The notes: generated by a model not told the origin, from the sequence alone. 64,000 bases of DNA from Mixophyes australis (GCA_036250195.1 JAVHZZ010000002.1:71228205-71292204); one strand, 5' to 3'. Shown: positions 35,641 through 48,697, counted from the stretch's first letter. A program made the numbers and translations.

Positions 35641-38125
35641 GTTCTGGAGTTTCTTGAGAAACAGGAATTAGCAGTAAATATAATTCACCTTTCTCCAAAT
35701 TGAATACCTGACAGACATCGTACAGACATGTAAAGGAGAGGTAAAAAAGTGGGTTCTTTGGTGTCTAAACATAACAGTAGCCATCTTGATGTCATATTGC
35801 AGTTTACTTTTACTCCAGAGTTACTAGAGTTTTGCAGAGCCTTATTAAATATATATATTTTCTACTTGTGATTAGGAATTATTATAAATCTTGAAGGTCC
35901 CACGAGTTCTTGGGCTCAGAATAGCTAACAGGTTTTCAAGTTTTGTGTTTCTCTTATTTGCTATTTTCATGTTCTCACTTATTGTATTTTTAATAATAAA
36001 TATATTTATGCTTTTTAATAATTGTGTAATAAAAGTTAAGTCCATGCCTGAAGAGGCCCCTGCGAGTCCTGGTTCCACTGTCCCATTTATCCTCCTCCCC
36101 TGAGTCATTAATTATAGAAGCCTCCACTTGTGTATGTACATAAACTGCATGCTGCTGATTCCCTCTTCATTGCACCATACCTATATAACGGTTAACTTAA
36201 CACTCAATTCTTATCTACAAATAAAAACACTGACAACTTTATTTTGGCAAACAAAAGGTAACCTTTTTATTGATTAACGATTATAAAGGTTGGCTGAAAG
36301 AGCGATCCAATCAGCTAACGACTAATAGCAAAACCGAACAGTGTAGGGCCCACAGGCACTAACCACTGGTCCCAGGACCTAGTCCTTTACGATTGGCCGA
36401 TGCTAAATCTGGCATCATCGTGACTACTCTCCTCTGGGCTCACAAAGACGTACACGAACAGTACAGGTCGAGGGGTCCTCACACAGAGGTACCAAGAGCC
36501 AGGGAGCTTCGAAAGGAGTAGTGACATGCGGCCAATCAGCGGTAGCACCGTGTGAATTAGCCCCTGATTACAAAAGCTCTCCTGCCTACCGTCCTCTTTT
36601 CAACCTATTAACTACCTTCCCTTAAATAACTTCAGAAAAGGGAGGGTGGGAGGGAATTCCTGAAGACTAGAGGAAGAACGTCTATTGAAGCACCAATATA
36701 TAAAAACAACAGCCTAACTCCACCTCCCTGCATCCATAGGCAGCAGCATGTCACCAGACTTAACCCTGTAAGGTAAGTGCCTGCTTCGTGACAAACAGAT
36801 GCGTTTATCTGCATTCAGCTAAGGCCTCATTTTTAATAGTGGGCAAAGGCTGACACTCGTAAGTTTTATCTATCTATATAAACCAGGGACTGAGTAAACA
36901 CCTGTACAGCTGCAAAACTTTTATTTATGTAATTTTGTTCTGTGACAAGCACAGAAAAAGCATCTAGTTCAATACACTTGTGGTCTGCTCTTATTTGCGC
37001 ACTGTCCAGCAAAAATTGTAGCATTTCGCAAGCTAAAAAGCAGGAGTATTAATGTCACAAGCACGCAAGAAAAATAAAGTTATATATAAAATACATTTGC
37101 ATTTTAAATCCTCTATGCTGCCTAAAAGCTTTTTGTGTAATTATTGTACATTGCAACCTGAACATTTGCTCTTTTTGCAGTACAGGTGTCAAATTGCTTC
37201 TCTCCACTTTTTCTAAAGCTGACATGTAAATGTATGCAATAAAACATGTTAAGGTATTGGACAATGGGATTGATGAATAATTAACACCACCACTGATTGT
37301 GTAAACACAACCACAGATTGCTTTATGGGATGGGAGGTTAAATCATCAGTAATTACTTGTGCTACTGATCAATGTGCAGACAACCCCCAGACACACTTTT
37401 CAGCTGTTGTCAACAAACAAGGCAGAAAAAATTGTGAAGATTCTCCTTTCATCTGGGCGAACCAGCCCACTCGCTTATATTCTGACTGTTTGATTTCTAC
37501 TGTTTGTCTCTTGGCCTTGTCATGTCTAGACAAACTCCTACATTTTGGGCTGTAACTATTCACAAATGGAGGGTTCTTTCTTTGCTGGAATAACAATGTG
37601 TAATGTGTTTTCCCTATTTTTGTTAGTGTATCCATATTTACTGACATAAAGCAATGTTCACAGTGATACAAAGAGAGGAGACATTGTATCAGTCTACATA
37701 AAATCATTGACATCACAATGACTTTATAATGAGGAGGAAATAAATTATTTGGTATATTAGATGAATTAATCAGAGTAACATTAAGAATTTAGGACTGAAT
37801 AGATCAAGATGACAGAATATGCATGAGATTACTGAGCAAGTCAGTCTGATTTCTCTCAGTTATGGATCCTTCCAGGAGCCTGTAAAAGTATTGCATATCT
37901 ATAGCCATGTAATCATTTTTTATAAGTTAAATGTGCCAGAGGTGACAAAGCTACAAGGGATCAAATTATCTATCGAACTATCTATGGTGTGTTCGGTGCT
38001 GCTGCACAAAGAGTGTGATAGGGCTCTTCACTATCATCCTTCTTAATTCTACTTATACTCTCCGCAGATCCCATTATCCCATTTATAACCTTGGATAGTC
38101 ATCTAGGGCTATGTGGACCCAAGTG
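35641..38125. other. No gene seen
   Basis: About 2.5 kb of unique sequence. 36240-36800 is GC-richer and might be debris of the neighbouring retroelement, but I see no motif. No exon candidate with splice sites and open frame stands out. Confidence 0.45.
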
Positions 38126-38128
38126 TAA

Positions 38129-38757
38129 GGCTAGGTACACACTGGAGAATTTTCTGAATAATCTGTTATCTACGACGATTGTACCTACTACTGAAGGTCC
38201 GACTGATCGGGCAATTCATGCGTACACACTACACACAATTTACCTTCATATCTGTGCTCTTCATCTGGTCCTGTAATCATTTAGAGAATGACAGCACTAT
38301 ATTCATTCATTTCATTAATTCATTCTTTCATTCATTCCTGTCACACTGATTAACCGCCTTGTTATAGCTATCCACATGTCATTACAAATTTTGTATTCGC
38401 TTCTGTGACTCTGAAATGAAATACTCAGTCTTAGAGCGAACTAACTGATTATTCCTTCTACAGCACTCTCTACATTTAGTCACCGGGACATGTTCATTGC
38501 CGGCATCTGCTGAAAAGATCATGACTCTGTAAACTTTATGCAGATGATGACTGAGTGCACACACACTGCAGGATTGGAAGGTGATTGGAGCGATATTATT
38601 AAACAGTACGAGCAACCAATTTAAATGATGATCGGCACTTTGGAATGACTGATGTTCATTCGTAAGTATACACACTAATGCGATATCAGACCGAACGGTC
38701 ATATGTCGGCTGATTGGCCCGATGAGTAACTGAAAAACCTGCAGTGTGTACCTAGCC
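38129..38757. mobile_element. PIF/Harbinger-type element with TAA duplication
   Basis: Ends GGCTAGGTACACACTG and the complement CAGTGTGTACCTAGCC, flanked by TAA at 38126-38128 and 38758-38760, the 3-bp duplication typical of Harbinger. No transposase frame. A related copy, interrupted by further insertions, is at 50167-51063. This copy preserves the uninterrupted site CTGAAAAGATCATGACTCTG at 38510-38529. Confidence 0.9.
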
Positions 38758-38760
38758 TAA

Positions 38761-39294
38761 TATTATGCTTATATTTTATCACACTTAACTATATGCCCTC
38801 TTCTCTTTCATATTGCTCTGTCCATTTCAACTGTTTATCTCAGCATTGCATTTATTTAAATATAACATTAAGGCCGCACATTCATAAGCTGCATTTATGG
38901 TTAGTCATTCTTTTCTGTAAAGTGAGTTTTAAACTTGCCTATTGGTTCTCTGCTGCAGTGTACCATTGAGTGAAAGGGAACATACAAATTAAAACAGTAT
39001 TTGTCTATTGTGGCAGCAAAAACAGCAGCAGTCTATGAAGCCAATCCATGCCTTACAACATTGGAGGTCTTCAAGTGAGGGCAGTGGGTGAAAAGGGGCA
39101 TGTCCACATCACAAGGAGATCTTGCCACAACCTCAAGAGCATGTCTAGAACCACCAAGGCTCTAGGCCAACCCTAACACCCCCCTCCGTCCCCAGTGAGA
39201 GAAGCATGCGCCATGTTGCTCTGTTATGCAAATCAATAGTAATTAGGACACACTTCCCTACCTGCAGGAAAAAGGGTATGTAGGCAGGACTGAT
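38761..39294. other. No gene seen
   Basis: About 530 bp of unique sequence between two mobile elements, with no supported feature. Confidence 0.5.
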
Positions 39295-39302
39295 AATACC
39301 AG

Positions 39303-39827
39303 CAGGCCCGGCGCTCCCATTAGGCAAGGTTAGGCAGTTGCCTAGGACGCCGGGCTCTGGAGGGCGCCACAGAATTAAAATTACTTTAAAACTGTGCGGC
39401 GACCGCTGACCATACCTTCCACGGCCGCCGCACAGCTTCAGATACATCCACAGGGAGGGGGGGAGGGACTATTGATCATCACCACTGCCGCCTCTCTGCT
39501 CCGTCTCCTCCCCTCCACTCACTGACTGACTGTCGGGCGTGACATCATCATCACGGCCCAACAGTGTCAGTGAGTGGAGGGGAGGAGACGGAGCAGAGAG
39601 GAGCAGCTTTATGGAGGCAAGTAAAGGTAAGGAAAGACGTGGGGAGGGGGGCACAGATTGTGAAAGTATGCCTGGGGGGGGGCGCGGATTGTGAAAGTAT
39701 GCCTGGGGGGGGGGGGCGCGGATTGTGAAAGTGTGCCTGGGGGGGTGAGGATTGTGGAAGTGTGCCTGGGGGGGGCGCGGGTTGTGAAAGTGTGCCTAGG
39801 GCGCCAAGGACCCTAGCACCTGCCCTG
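39303..39827 (+). mobile_element. hAT element with long hairpin and G-rich minisatellite
   Basis: Perfect duplication AATACCAG (39295-39302 and 39828-39835). Ends CAGGCCCGGCGCTCCC and the complement of CAGGGCAGGTGCTAGG. A hairpin with 47-nt arms (39491-39537 and 39555-39601) has TGACATCA at its tip (39540-39547). A donor-like AGGTAAG is at 39625-39631, followed directly by units of GATTGTGAAAGTGTGCCTGG with G runs (39650-39800). It follows the same internal plan as the elements at 11113 and 56666. Confidence 0.94.
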
Positions 39828-39835
39828 AATACCAG

Positions 39836-42060
39836 GGTACCCACAGCCATGTTACTCTGGCCAACAGGTGGAGAGAATACTCGGGATTAATCGGCATAGA
39901 CCCCCCCACCACATGAGCACTTACCGGGCTTCCTTCAGCCCACCGCCTACCCTTGGCACCGTAGACATGACAGCACACTTTTACACCTATGCAAATATCT
40001 AATTTTCTAATATTTAAGGTTTATTTCTAAAAGTTATAATAATAGTGAATATAGCACTTACAAGATTATAGTATACCGGTATACAGCAATTATAACACAG
40101 GTGAGGGTCAACCAGATCAGTCTACAGCAAGACGCTACCTAAAATTAGGATTTAGATACAATTTACAGCAATCTTCTCTAATTCTAAACTTGTAAACAAA
40201 TACTTATATTTTAGAATTCTTAATTGTAACCAATGGTTAGTATAATAGTATTATATTTACTTGCTGGCTAGTTAGAGTTTTAATTTGTGTTTTTTTAGCC
40301 TTTGTATATTTCTTTTACAATGTTTTATGCAAGGTTAGTAAAATCTGATTTTTTATTTTATCGGGTATTAGCTGTGAAAATAATACAAATATGTTTTACA
40401 TTTAGATTTTGATTGGGGTTGGGTATGTGACTTAGTAGGTTTTGCGCTGTGAATTCTTTTTCGGTTTATTGCAAAGGGCTACTCAGGCAGCCTTCCAAAT
40501 ATTAGTTTTAATAGGTCATAGGCTGCAACTATTACAGTCTCTGTACTTTACTGAGTTGGCAGTGGTACTAATGAACACAGCTGAAAGCCACCAAGAGAAC
40601 GATTAAACTATTTGTGACATCCTTAGACTGAATATCTGCATTGTCTTCTACAGCCTACTGTATATAAATATATATATTGATATAATAGAAATGTCTTCTC
40701 TGTAGTATCGATTTAATCACCTTAAGAATATGTACATTATAAGTGATATATTAGAAGAATTTCTTATTATATAAGAATGGTCATGGATTGGGCTTCATCT
40801 CCGAGACTACAGTAGAACATATTCCTTATTGTCATTGATTCTTACCGGCTCCTCTTCTTTTTGATTCCACTTTATGTTTGTTTTCCTTTTTTAATAACTA
40901 TCCCTGTTAAACATTTATGAATTTATCCCATTTAAAAGTAATTTACCATATTTTATTAACTGACAATCCCTGGATTACCGGGTTCTTGTGATCGGAACTC
41001 TGAGATTAATATGAGTGGTTGCTAAGTGACAGAGTTATCCATTTTAAAAGAATCATTTATCTTGGTTGCTTTAGAGTGATTTATAGCAAGCGCCCATAAA
41101 TGCAGAACATCTATTGATTCTTGTATATAAATGTGGGCTGTTGGGCTTTGTGTGCTAGGGCTGCTTTTTATTCCCAGATCGGACCCAGGGCTGTGCAGCC
41201 ATTTTTATGCATGACCCTAGCTATACTGGGAAGCTATTGCTTAGGGCTCACGGACATGATTAAAAATACAAGTTTGGAAATGCATTGCACTTGTTCAGGC
41301 TCATGAAGGGCAGAATGACGAGGTCAGCTTCCATAGATTTATTTTAATGGAAATCTAGCAAAAAAAAAATATGTTGTTTTATGGATCATGAATTTATTCA
41401 GCTCTGTGAGGTGAGGAAATGATGAGATGACAAGGGAGGCTGGGGTCTGACACAGGCTGCAGGAGTATGCAGTGACAAGTCTAGAAGCAACTGAAATAAA
41501 TAACATCAGGGCTGGACAAATCCCAGGAGCCAAGCTTCCAAAGCGTCTAAAAATGTGCTGCTGGCGCCTTTTTTTTTTCTTTTAAGTTATTCTATTGATG
41601 TCAATGGATGCACATCTGCCCTGGCTCCTTAACAGATCCTCCTAGCTCTTAAACTGGACTGACTGGCTGGCTCCTGATTTGTACTTGGACCATCACTGGT
41701 TGTGGTTGACTGAACAACATACAAAATGACATTGAATCGGAAAGGAAATTTGCAGCATAGCACTCTCAAGGCAATCAAATATTCTTAGCAGTATACTCAA
41801 AGGAACAACATAAGTGTATATACCACTAAATAGCTACTGAGAAATCAACTAGTAATTATAGAAACATAAGATGTTTTCTAAGCCACATATACAAACACAA
41901 ATTCTGCAAGGACGCTCTACTTTTAGTGGCTTGGGCATGTCTAATTTTCATCAATATCATTTTGCAGCCTGATTGGCGTAATGTGTACATTGGCATTTAT
42001 CACAGTTTGCAAGTATTCTGGTTAATATAGAATCTTTAGCTTTAGGCTATCCCTGAGATC
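39836..42060. other. No gene seen; possible small hAT at 41509-41698
   Basis: About 2.2 kb of AT-rich sequence. CAGGGCTGGACAAATCCCAG at 41509 and CTCCTGATTTGTACTTGGAC near 41670 are inverted partners (GGAGCC / GGCTCC), so a short hAT is plausible. The flanks do not form an 8-bp duplication, and it is not called separately. Confidence 0.45.
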
Positions 42061-42069
42061 CATTACCGT

Positions 42070-43210
42070 GCTCCATTGCCAATTTATCCGACTATCTCTG
42101 GATACCTGTCCACCTGCTGCAAGATCAGTGGTTAAGCTCTATCACCTTCCTCTTTAATCCTCTCAAAGGCAAACCCAACTTCTCCCCTCAGATGGTTCTA
42201 CTGTGGTTCAATGCAGGTACATACTTCCAAAATGACCTTCTGAAGCGCAACGTATTTCCTCAGTTCTCAGAACTCCAAGAATTACATAGCATTACTGTGA
42301 GACAGTTTGACCAAAATTGTAATACACTTCTGGATATCTCAAACAGTGAGCGAGAGGCACACAGAGGTAAATTAATCAGATTTTGGTGAAGCACTGGATG
42401 CAGAAGAGTGGAATGATATCAGAGAATGGGTCTACAAATCTTCTATGAATGTTCATATTAAATGTTTGTCCCAACCAAACTTTGCAGCATTTTTCCAAGA
42501 ACATCTAACGAACGCTGGAGAAAATGTAGACAAACAAGGTCCTTGCTACATATCTTGTGGAATAGTTCCAAACTTTTGAGGCAGTGGATAGATATCATAA
42601 CCGTAATAGTCATAACTGTCCCACAAACTCCAAAATACATCCTACTGCCTTGCCAATCCCATATGTCCCTAAAAACTGACATACATTGATTAGATATATT
42701 ATTAGTATGGTTACATGCCAAGTAGTGTCATCATGGAAAAAGTCCCATCCTCCAAACTTAACTATGGTGTGTAATCATATATGGCAAAATTATCAAATGG
42801 AATAGATAACCAATATTCTGAGGAATGCCATCATCTCCTTTCAGAAAGTTTTCTCCCTCTTCCATAATCAATCCTTGCTTAATTTGTAAATGTGAGTCCT
42901 TCCTAGAGCAGCTCCATATCCGAATTCAACGGCACTATGTCAGAAGCCACCTGAGTGGGCTTATCTAATCCCAAACCCCCCACCCTTAAATCTCCTCATT
43001 CCTATTCCATGTTCCCCTCCTACTTTTAAAAAAATAGTAGTTGGTTTCGTTTTCATATCTCTTCTTAATGTTTTTGTCATTTTAGTGATACACTTGTTTT
43101 GTTACAGCAATAAGCTTATTTGTTAAGCACTTTTTTGTTGAAATTGTGTAGCTGCACTGTTTTGCACTTGATGTTTTCTATAAATAGAACAACTTGTTTT
43201 CTCTGTTTAA
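42070..43210 (+). mobile_element. L1-type LINE, C-terminal ORF2 and 3' end (dead)
   Basis: Plus-strand translation in shifting frames gives an EEWNDIREWVYKSSMNVHIK segment. Next comes PTKLCSIFPRTSNERWRKC with TRSLLHILWNSSKL and PKYILL (42462-42640), then HPPNLTMVCNHIWQNYQME. This order matches the C-terminal region of L1 ORF2, where P.RL...P..S..CWRC...GTL.HIWW is characteristic. Frame changes show it is inactive. The following 300 bp are AT-rich and non-coding, consistent with an L1 3' untranslated region. No target duplication was located. Confidence 0.82.
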
Positions 43211-43569
43211 AAATAACTTAATACCAAATGCTAATAAATGGGACATAACATAATATGCCACACTATTGACGTGGTACTGTCCCCGTATCTCCTCCTTTAC
43301 ATACTTGACATTCCTGATTGAAATATCAGAATTTAGTTCACCTCCCCTATTCTTTCACATGACCCTCCGGTCCAACTATGTCTTGACAACTTCTACTAAG
43401 ACCACATATGAGACCATATATCCTTGTCGTTAGGACACGTCCCCGTTTATGTCAAAAAATTTCTCCCCATGGACTCTTTTTATATCACAAAATGTATTTG
43501 CTAGGAAACGCTCCTGTTTGTTTATTGCAAGTGGAATGAATGAAAACATTTTCAATTTACTCATTCATT
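43211..43569. other. No gene seen
   Basis: About 360 bp of unique sequence between the L1 remnant and the next hAT. Confidence 0.5.
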
Positions 43570-43577
43570 CTGGGTGC

Positions 43578-44507
43578 CATAGCCGGATTTAGACCCCATG
43601 GGGCCCTAGGCAAGATATTGGTTGGGGGGCCCTCCTCCCTGAAACAATCCATAGCACTATGTCAAAGAAGGCGTGGTCATATCATTTGGGGTGTGGCTGG
43701 CATCGTTGTGGGCGTACCTAGCAGCAATAACCAATGTACCTAGCAACAACCTAGCAGTTGTCATTTTTGTCCCTCCATCATCACACTGTGCCCCTTCATT
43801 GTTACTTTTGCCCCTTCACAATATCACATGTGCCCCTTCCAGTGCTAATAGACAGTGAAATAATTGAGTACAATATGTATATGACAAACCTATTAGGCTT
43901 TACTTATTATAAAATTCCATTACAGGAAAACAAATGTGAATGTCAAGATACAAATAAAAGCAAAATCAATTGTAGATGCCAAGATACAAATGAATAATCA
44001 CTATCAGAATAAACAATAAACACAAAGGGGCACAATATGGGTTGGCACAAAAAATATGGAAATTGGAAAGAAAAAAGAAACAATAGAAAAAAATAGAACT
44101 GTCCTGAACCACTAAAAAATTGGTTGCTTCTAATTGTTTATAGCCAGGATAGGAAGATGAGAGGGCATGAAATGCCCAGAGTACTTGCGGTGTTGCTGAG
44201 CCCAAATGTCAGATCTTCATGTTGGATGTCCCAGAGGAAGGGTCATCTTTAATAGATATACTTTGCTGCAAAGCGAAAATCCTGCTCTCCAACAGGAAAC
44301 AGGAAACAGGAAGTAGTGTGTGTTCCACGGTGGAATGCACTCTACTTCCGGTTTCCGAACAATGTCCTGACCAGGCTCGTCTCGTCACTTCTGGGACTCT
44401 TTCAATATTTTTTTTTCAGTGCTGGCTCCCCCACCACCCGGTGGGCTCCTTGGGACCGCTGGGCCCTAGGCAAGTGCCTAGGTTGCCTAGCGGTAAATCT
44501 GGCCCTG
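43578..44507 (+). mobile_element. hAT element with perfect TSD
   Basis: Duplication CTGGGTGC at 43570-43577 and 44508-44515. Ends CATAGCCGGATTTAGACC and the complement of CAGGGCCAGATTTACCGC, with subterminal GGGCCCTAGGCAAG repeated at both sides. Near the right end TTTTTTTTTCAGTGCTGGCT (about 44407-44426) looks like a splice acceptor and matches the corresponding part of the element at 59680. No transposase remains. Confidence 0.93.
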
Positions 44508-44792
44508 CTGGGTGCTGGTTTACCTCCCTTAATCTTCAGTTACACTTGGAACACTAAGAAGTGCAATCTCAGATCTAACTGGTGACTCTCACCCATGTTC
44601 ACTCTACTCAACAGCAGGTAACATCCTTCTACCCTGTCAGTACTCTAGAACTCACATTCCCCTCTCTCTCTGCATTCCGGAGACTTCCTCTCAAAACTCA
44701 GACATTAAAGCATCTGCACCTCTTTGTTAGCGCAATCGCTATGTATCCCTCATGAAATTATAAGACTTGTAAAACTTACCAGAGGCTCTCGC

Positions 44793-45700
44793 CAGAGCCG
44801 TAACTAGACATTTTAGTGCCCTGGGCAAAACAGAACACTGGAACCCGACCCATTTCCCAATGCAACTTGATGGGAGTAGATGATGCCCTTTATCAATTAT
44901 GTACCACCAGAGGGGATGTGCCGAGACCTTTACAAAAACAATGCCTTTCTCCAGCACGGTGCTGCACTCTGCTACCTGTTGCAGCTTTGACTGCTGGTGT
45001 CTTCTGTTCCGTACTGCTTGGCTGGTTCCTGGAATGTTGGGTCAGTGTTTGTAAAATACATTTTTACAATCAACTCCGGGAAAGTTAAGCAGTGAGTGAA
45101 CAATCTAGACCTCCTTACCACAACCAGACGCATGTGAAATCAGTATCTTGTTCTGTTTAATAAACAGGCCTCTTTCCACCCAATCAGCTCCAGAATTTAA
45201 TTAACATTATTTACATTTAATAAATATGCTTATTTCCTTCCATATAGCCCTGACATTAAATTAAATCAATAGCACTCACGTTTAATAATTAGACCTACTG
45301 CCCCCTAACCAGCCCAACATTAAATTAATAGTGTTTATGTTTAATAAATAAGCCTCCTTCCCCCCAACCAGCCCCAACATTAAAATAATAACTTTCCCAT
45401 TTAGCAAACAGACTCATCAGCCCCAACATTAAATCAATAACATTCCCATTTAATTAAAAGACCCATTTCACCCCTCACGATCCCCAACATTAAATTAATA
45501 ATCTCTACATTTAACAAACAGAACAATATCACCCCTCACCACCCCTGACATTAAAATATTAAAATTTCCATTTAATACAAAGGCCTATTTCCCCACAATT
45601 AAATTTTGGATTACAACTTTCCCCACATTTAATAGAGATTATTATTGCTAATTAATATTTTACTTATTTATTTTTTTATACTTATGTTTTTATAGTATAT
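44793..45700 (+). mobile_element. hAT-like fragment with AT-rich tandem units
   Basis: Begins CAGAGCCGTAACTAGACA followed by GTGCCCTGGGC, a typical hAT left end, but no matching right end is seen. The block at 44965-45050 (CTGTTGCAGC, TGGTTCCTGGAATGTTGG) is shared with 27680-27800 and 48245-48330. From about 45160 to 45610, units of about 55 bp (CCAACATTAAATTAATA, CATTTAATAAA) match those at 27845-28300. A Tc1 element follows immediately. Confidence 0.6.
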
Positions 45701-45818
45701 ATTATATAGTATGTCTTCCTCATTGCCACTTGTAATACCCTACCAAGCTGTGGCACACTCCCACTCCTGCTACTGCATGTACGTCTTAGATGCACATTGC
45801 GTCCGACTCTAAATAAGG

Positions 45819-46934
45819 CGCTCAGTGGCTACTTAATTAGGTACACCTTTCTAATACTGGGTAAGACCACCTGTTGCCCCCAGAACATCCTGAATTCTTT
45901 GTGGCATGGATTCAACAAGGTGCTGAAAACATTCCTACGCTACGGAATTTGCTGGCGCTATATAAATAAATGTTGATGATGATGATGATTCCTTAAAGAT
46001 CCTGGATCCATGTTGACATGATAGCATCGCACAGTTGCAGCAGATTTGTCGGCTGCACATTCATGCTGCAAATCTACCATTCCACCACATCTGAAAGGTG
46101 CTCTATTGGATTGAGATCTAGTGACTGTGGAGGCCATTGACATACAATGATCTCGTAGGCTTTGTCCACTGGAAGTAGCCATTACAATATAGGGAGGCTG
46201 TGGACATAAAGGGATGCACATGGTCAGCAACAATACTCAGGTAGGCTGTGACAGTTAAATGATGATCAATTGGTATTAAGGGGCCTAATGTCTGCCAAGA
46301 AAATATTCCCCACATCATTACACCACTACCCCCAGTCTACACCATTGATACAAAGCAGGACGGATCCATCTATTCATATTTTTTACACAAAATTCCGACC
46401 CTACCATCTGCATGATGCAAGGTCTGGTAGGAATGTGAAGAGGTCTGAGGGGCATGTTGGCTATTTATGACTTTCTTATCCCTTCTTCAACAGTTGCCTT
46501 CACAGTGATTATGGATACAGAAGCACCGTGAGCTACTGTGGAGAGACTGTAAGTACCCTTTGATCCCTTCTCTGCTGGACACAGCAGCAAGGTAAGAGCT
46601 GAGTTGATTATTATTCTGAACATTTTGGCAATGTTGGATATCTTCTTTTTCACTTAGCAGGATATTGTAAATTATGTTATATTTTCAATGTATGTGGGAG
46701 CGGTATGTATGCGCTTATTTATACTGTGTATATGCACTCATATATAAAAAAATGCACTCATATATAAAAGGTAAAGTTGGCTCTTTGCCGTATCTATGGA
46801 TACGGCAAACCCCTGCTCTAGAAACTGTTATGCGTGAAAGTTCTTTTCTGCATTGAGTTGCTGTCACATGATTCACTGATATTTGCATTAACGAGAAAAA
46901 ATAGAGGTATACTTAATAAAGTGACCACTGAGTG
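45819..46934 (-). mobile_element. Tc1/mariner element, degenerate transposase on minus strand
   Basis: Inverted ends CTCAGTGGCTACTTAATTAG at the left and the complement of CACTCAGTGGTCACTTTATT at the right. Minus-strand translation gives MMWGIFSWQTLGPLIPIDH then TAYLSIVADHVHPFM (46180-46318), and farther along a PQSLDLNPIEHL-type segment that carries the second catalytic Asp of the DDE triad. The N-terminal helix-turn-helix part is missing or unreadable and the frame is broken. A SINE tail is inserted at 45939. The family is well known from fish and frogs. Confidence 0.9.
45939..45990 (+). mobile_element. SINE 3' tail inserted in the Tc1 element
   Basis: CGCTACGGAATTTGCTGGCG then CTATATAAATAAATG and GATGATGATGAT interrupts the Tc1 sequence between GAAAACATTCCT and CCTTAAAGATCC. 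Only the last 50 bp of the SINE (compare 49035-49092) are present, as expected for an extreme 5' truncation. Confidence 0.82.
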
Positions 46935-47806
46935 TGTGTGTATATATGTATTGTAACCAAGGGAAGGGTTTTCCGCAGGCCTCTAAGAGAGAAATCCAGT
47001 TATTCAGCTGACAGTCTGCACACAAAGCCTGCAGACCGAGTTACATACAGGTATAGCTGTGCACCTAGGTTTAGAGATAAACAGGTCTGAGACAAATGTG
47101 ACAAAGTAAAAGTATAAAATGTGATTTAACTTACATGCTTTGATAGTGTCTTTTCCACAGCTACAGAAGGGTGAAGAGGTGTATTTGCAAGAAGAAGTAA
47201 TTACAGAACATCTGCAATGAACTCCTTTCTAAAGGCAAGGTAGGAGTGCCGCCTGTCCGTCAAGCCAGGGCTGTGGGAGGATTGTCACGTATAAAACACT
47301 GTATTGTGCACTTGTGCATTGCGTTCGATGCCAGCTGGTGGCCCGTGGCCAGAGAAGGAACCTGAGACTAGCCAGTGATAGGTTGTCTGGTGTTGTCCTG
47401 ATGAAGCATATGCTGTATATTGTGATGGAACAATAAAAGTACCATTTATTTCAAGCAAGAAGCTGTCTGTGCTTGAATCACCTGAGTGTGCCCGTGTCAC
47501 AGTATGTGTGTTTTTTGTAAGTAATAAACTCCCAGCCTACATGTGGGTGTCATTGCAGAAAATACTGAGCAGTATTTTCTGCACTGCATACTGACAGCAC
47601 TGTCAGATTACAGTGCAGTACCTGTGATGATGTATCATAACATCCACAGCAGTCTGTAGAGTCTAGCTATGAGCTTTCATTTCACTAATTGGGTAAGATA
47701 TCCATCAGCCAACTAATGATCAAGCAGAGCTTAGGCTCCACTTACAAAGTAGTAATTCTCTGCTTAGTGTAGTTAAATGCAGTAATCTGCAGTCACCTGT
47801 ACCTAG
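46935..47806. other. No gene seen
   Basis: About 870 bp of unique sequence, no supported feature. Confidence 0.5.
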
Positions 47807-47808
47807 TA

Positions 47809-47971
47809 CAGTCATGGCCAAAACTTTTGAGAATGACACAAATATTGGTTTTCACAAAGTTTGCTGCTTCAGTGTTTTTAGAGCATTTTGTCAATTGTTG
47901 CTATAGTATACTGAAGTAAAATTGCAATGTGGACCCTTCTTTTTGAAGACCTCTGCAATTCGCCCTGACAT
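47809..47971 (+). mobile_element. Tc1 element, left end only
   Basis: Starts after TA with CAGTCATGGCCAAAACTTTT, followed by GAGAATGACACAAATATTGG and CTCTGCAATTCGCCCTGACA, the known left end of a vertebrate Tc1 family. It breaks off at about 47971; no right end or transposase is present. Confidence 0.85.
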
Positions 47972-48034
47972 GGTCACATAATGTCGGGGGCCTAGTCAAC
48001 ATGAGGCGTGGCTGTGCTGTTTTAGACATGACAT

Positions 48035-48225
48035 GTTGGACGAGATTCAATTGCTGGCGATGTGACATGCAGTCATCTGGGAGAGTACATTGCCAACAAT
48101 TACAGTAGAAATCACCCCATAGAGGTGCGAGGAAAAAAGGGAGGAGATTTCTGTTAAATCACCTCCGCAAAGTGTCTCCCGGACATTCCAGAGACACTTT
48201 GCGACTAATTGAATTCCCCCATTAT
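48035..48225. mobile_element. Possible palindromic MITE
   Basis: ATTCAATTGCTGGCGATGTG at the left is roughly complementary to CACTTTGCGACTAATTGAAT at the right, about 190 bp apart, with GGAGGAGATTTC and TCTCCC motifs inside. Arms are imperfect and no duplication is clear. Confidence 0.45.
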
Positions 48226-48234
48226 GTATTTAAA

Positions 48235-48697
48235 TGGTGTTACTCTCACCTACCTGCTGTTGCAGCTGTCACAACCTGGTACTGGATTCTTGCATGGATC
48301 CTGGAATGTTGGGACCTGTTGGAAAATATAAATATGAAAACTGAGCAACAAGTGAACACCGTACATAACACAGATCACGCAGTATATAATACATACATTA
48401 TAAAAGATATTACATTTATCACACCCTCCCCAGCCACATCTGGCCACCCCTCAGCTACATCACGCATTATGCCACCCCCTGCCACATCACACCACGCCAC
48501 CCCCCAGACACATCACGCCACCCCTCGGACATATCATGCCACCCCCCAGGCACAATCAGAGCGGCCGAGCAGCACACTCTCCCTGCCTGTCTCTGCCGAA
48601 CGGCAGCCTTAGCTGTCAAGAAGGGTACGGGGACTAAATCGCTACCCCCCCTAAATCGCCCCCCACCCGTAAAAATAAAATTCTAGATCCAGCTCTG
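48235..48697 (-). mobile_element. hAT-like fragment, minus orientation
   Basis: The right end, read on the minus strand, is CAGAGCTGGATCTAGAATTT, a typical hAT start. Moving inward are a C-rich short-unit array (CACATCACGCCACCCC type, 48440-48560) and the module shared with 27680-27800 and 44965-45050. No left end or duplication was found. Confidence 0.58.

Noticed and set aside
41509..41698. Possible short hAT with CAGGGCTGGACAAATCC end
   Set aside because: End similarity exists but flanks give no 8-bp duplication, so I did not call it as a separate feature.
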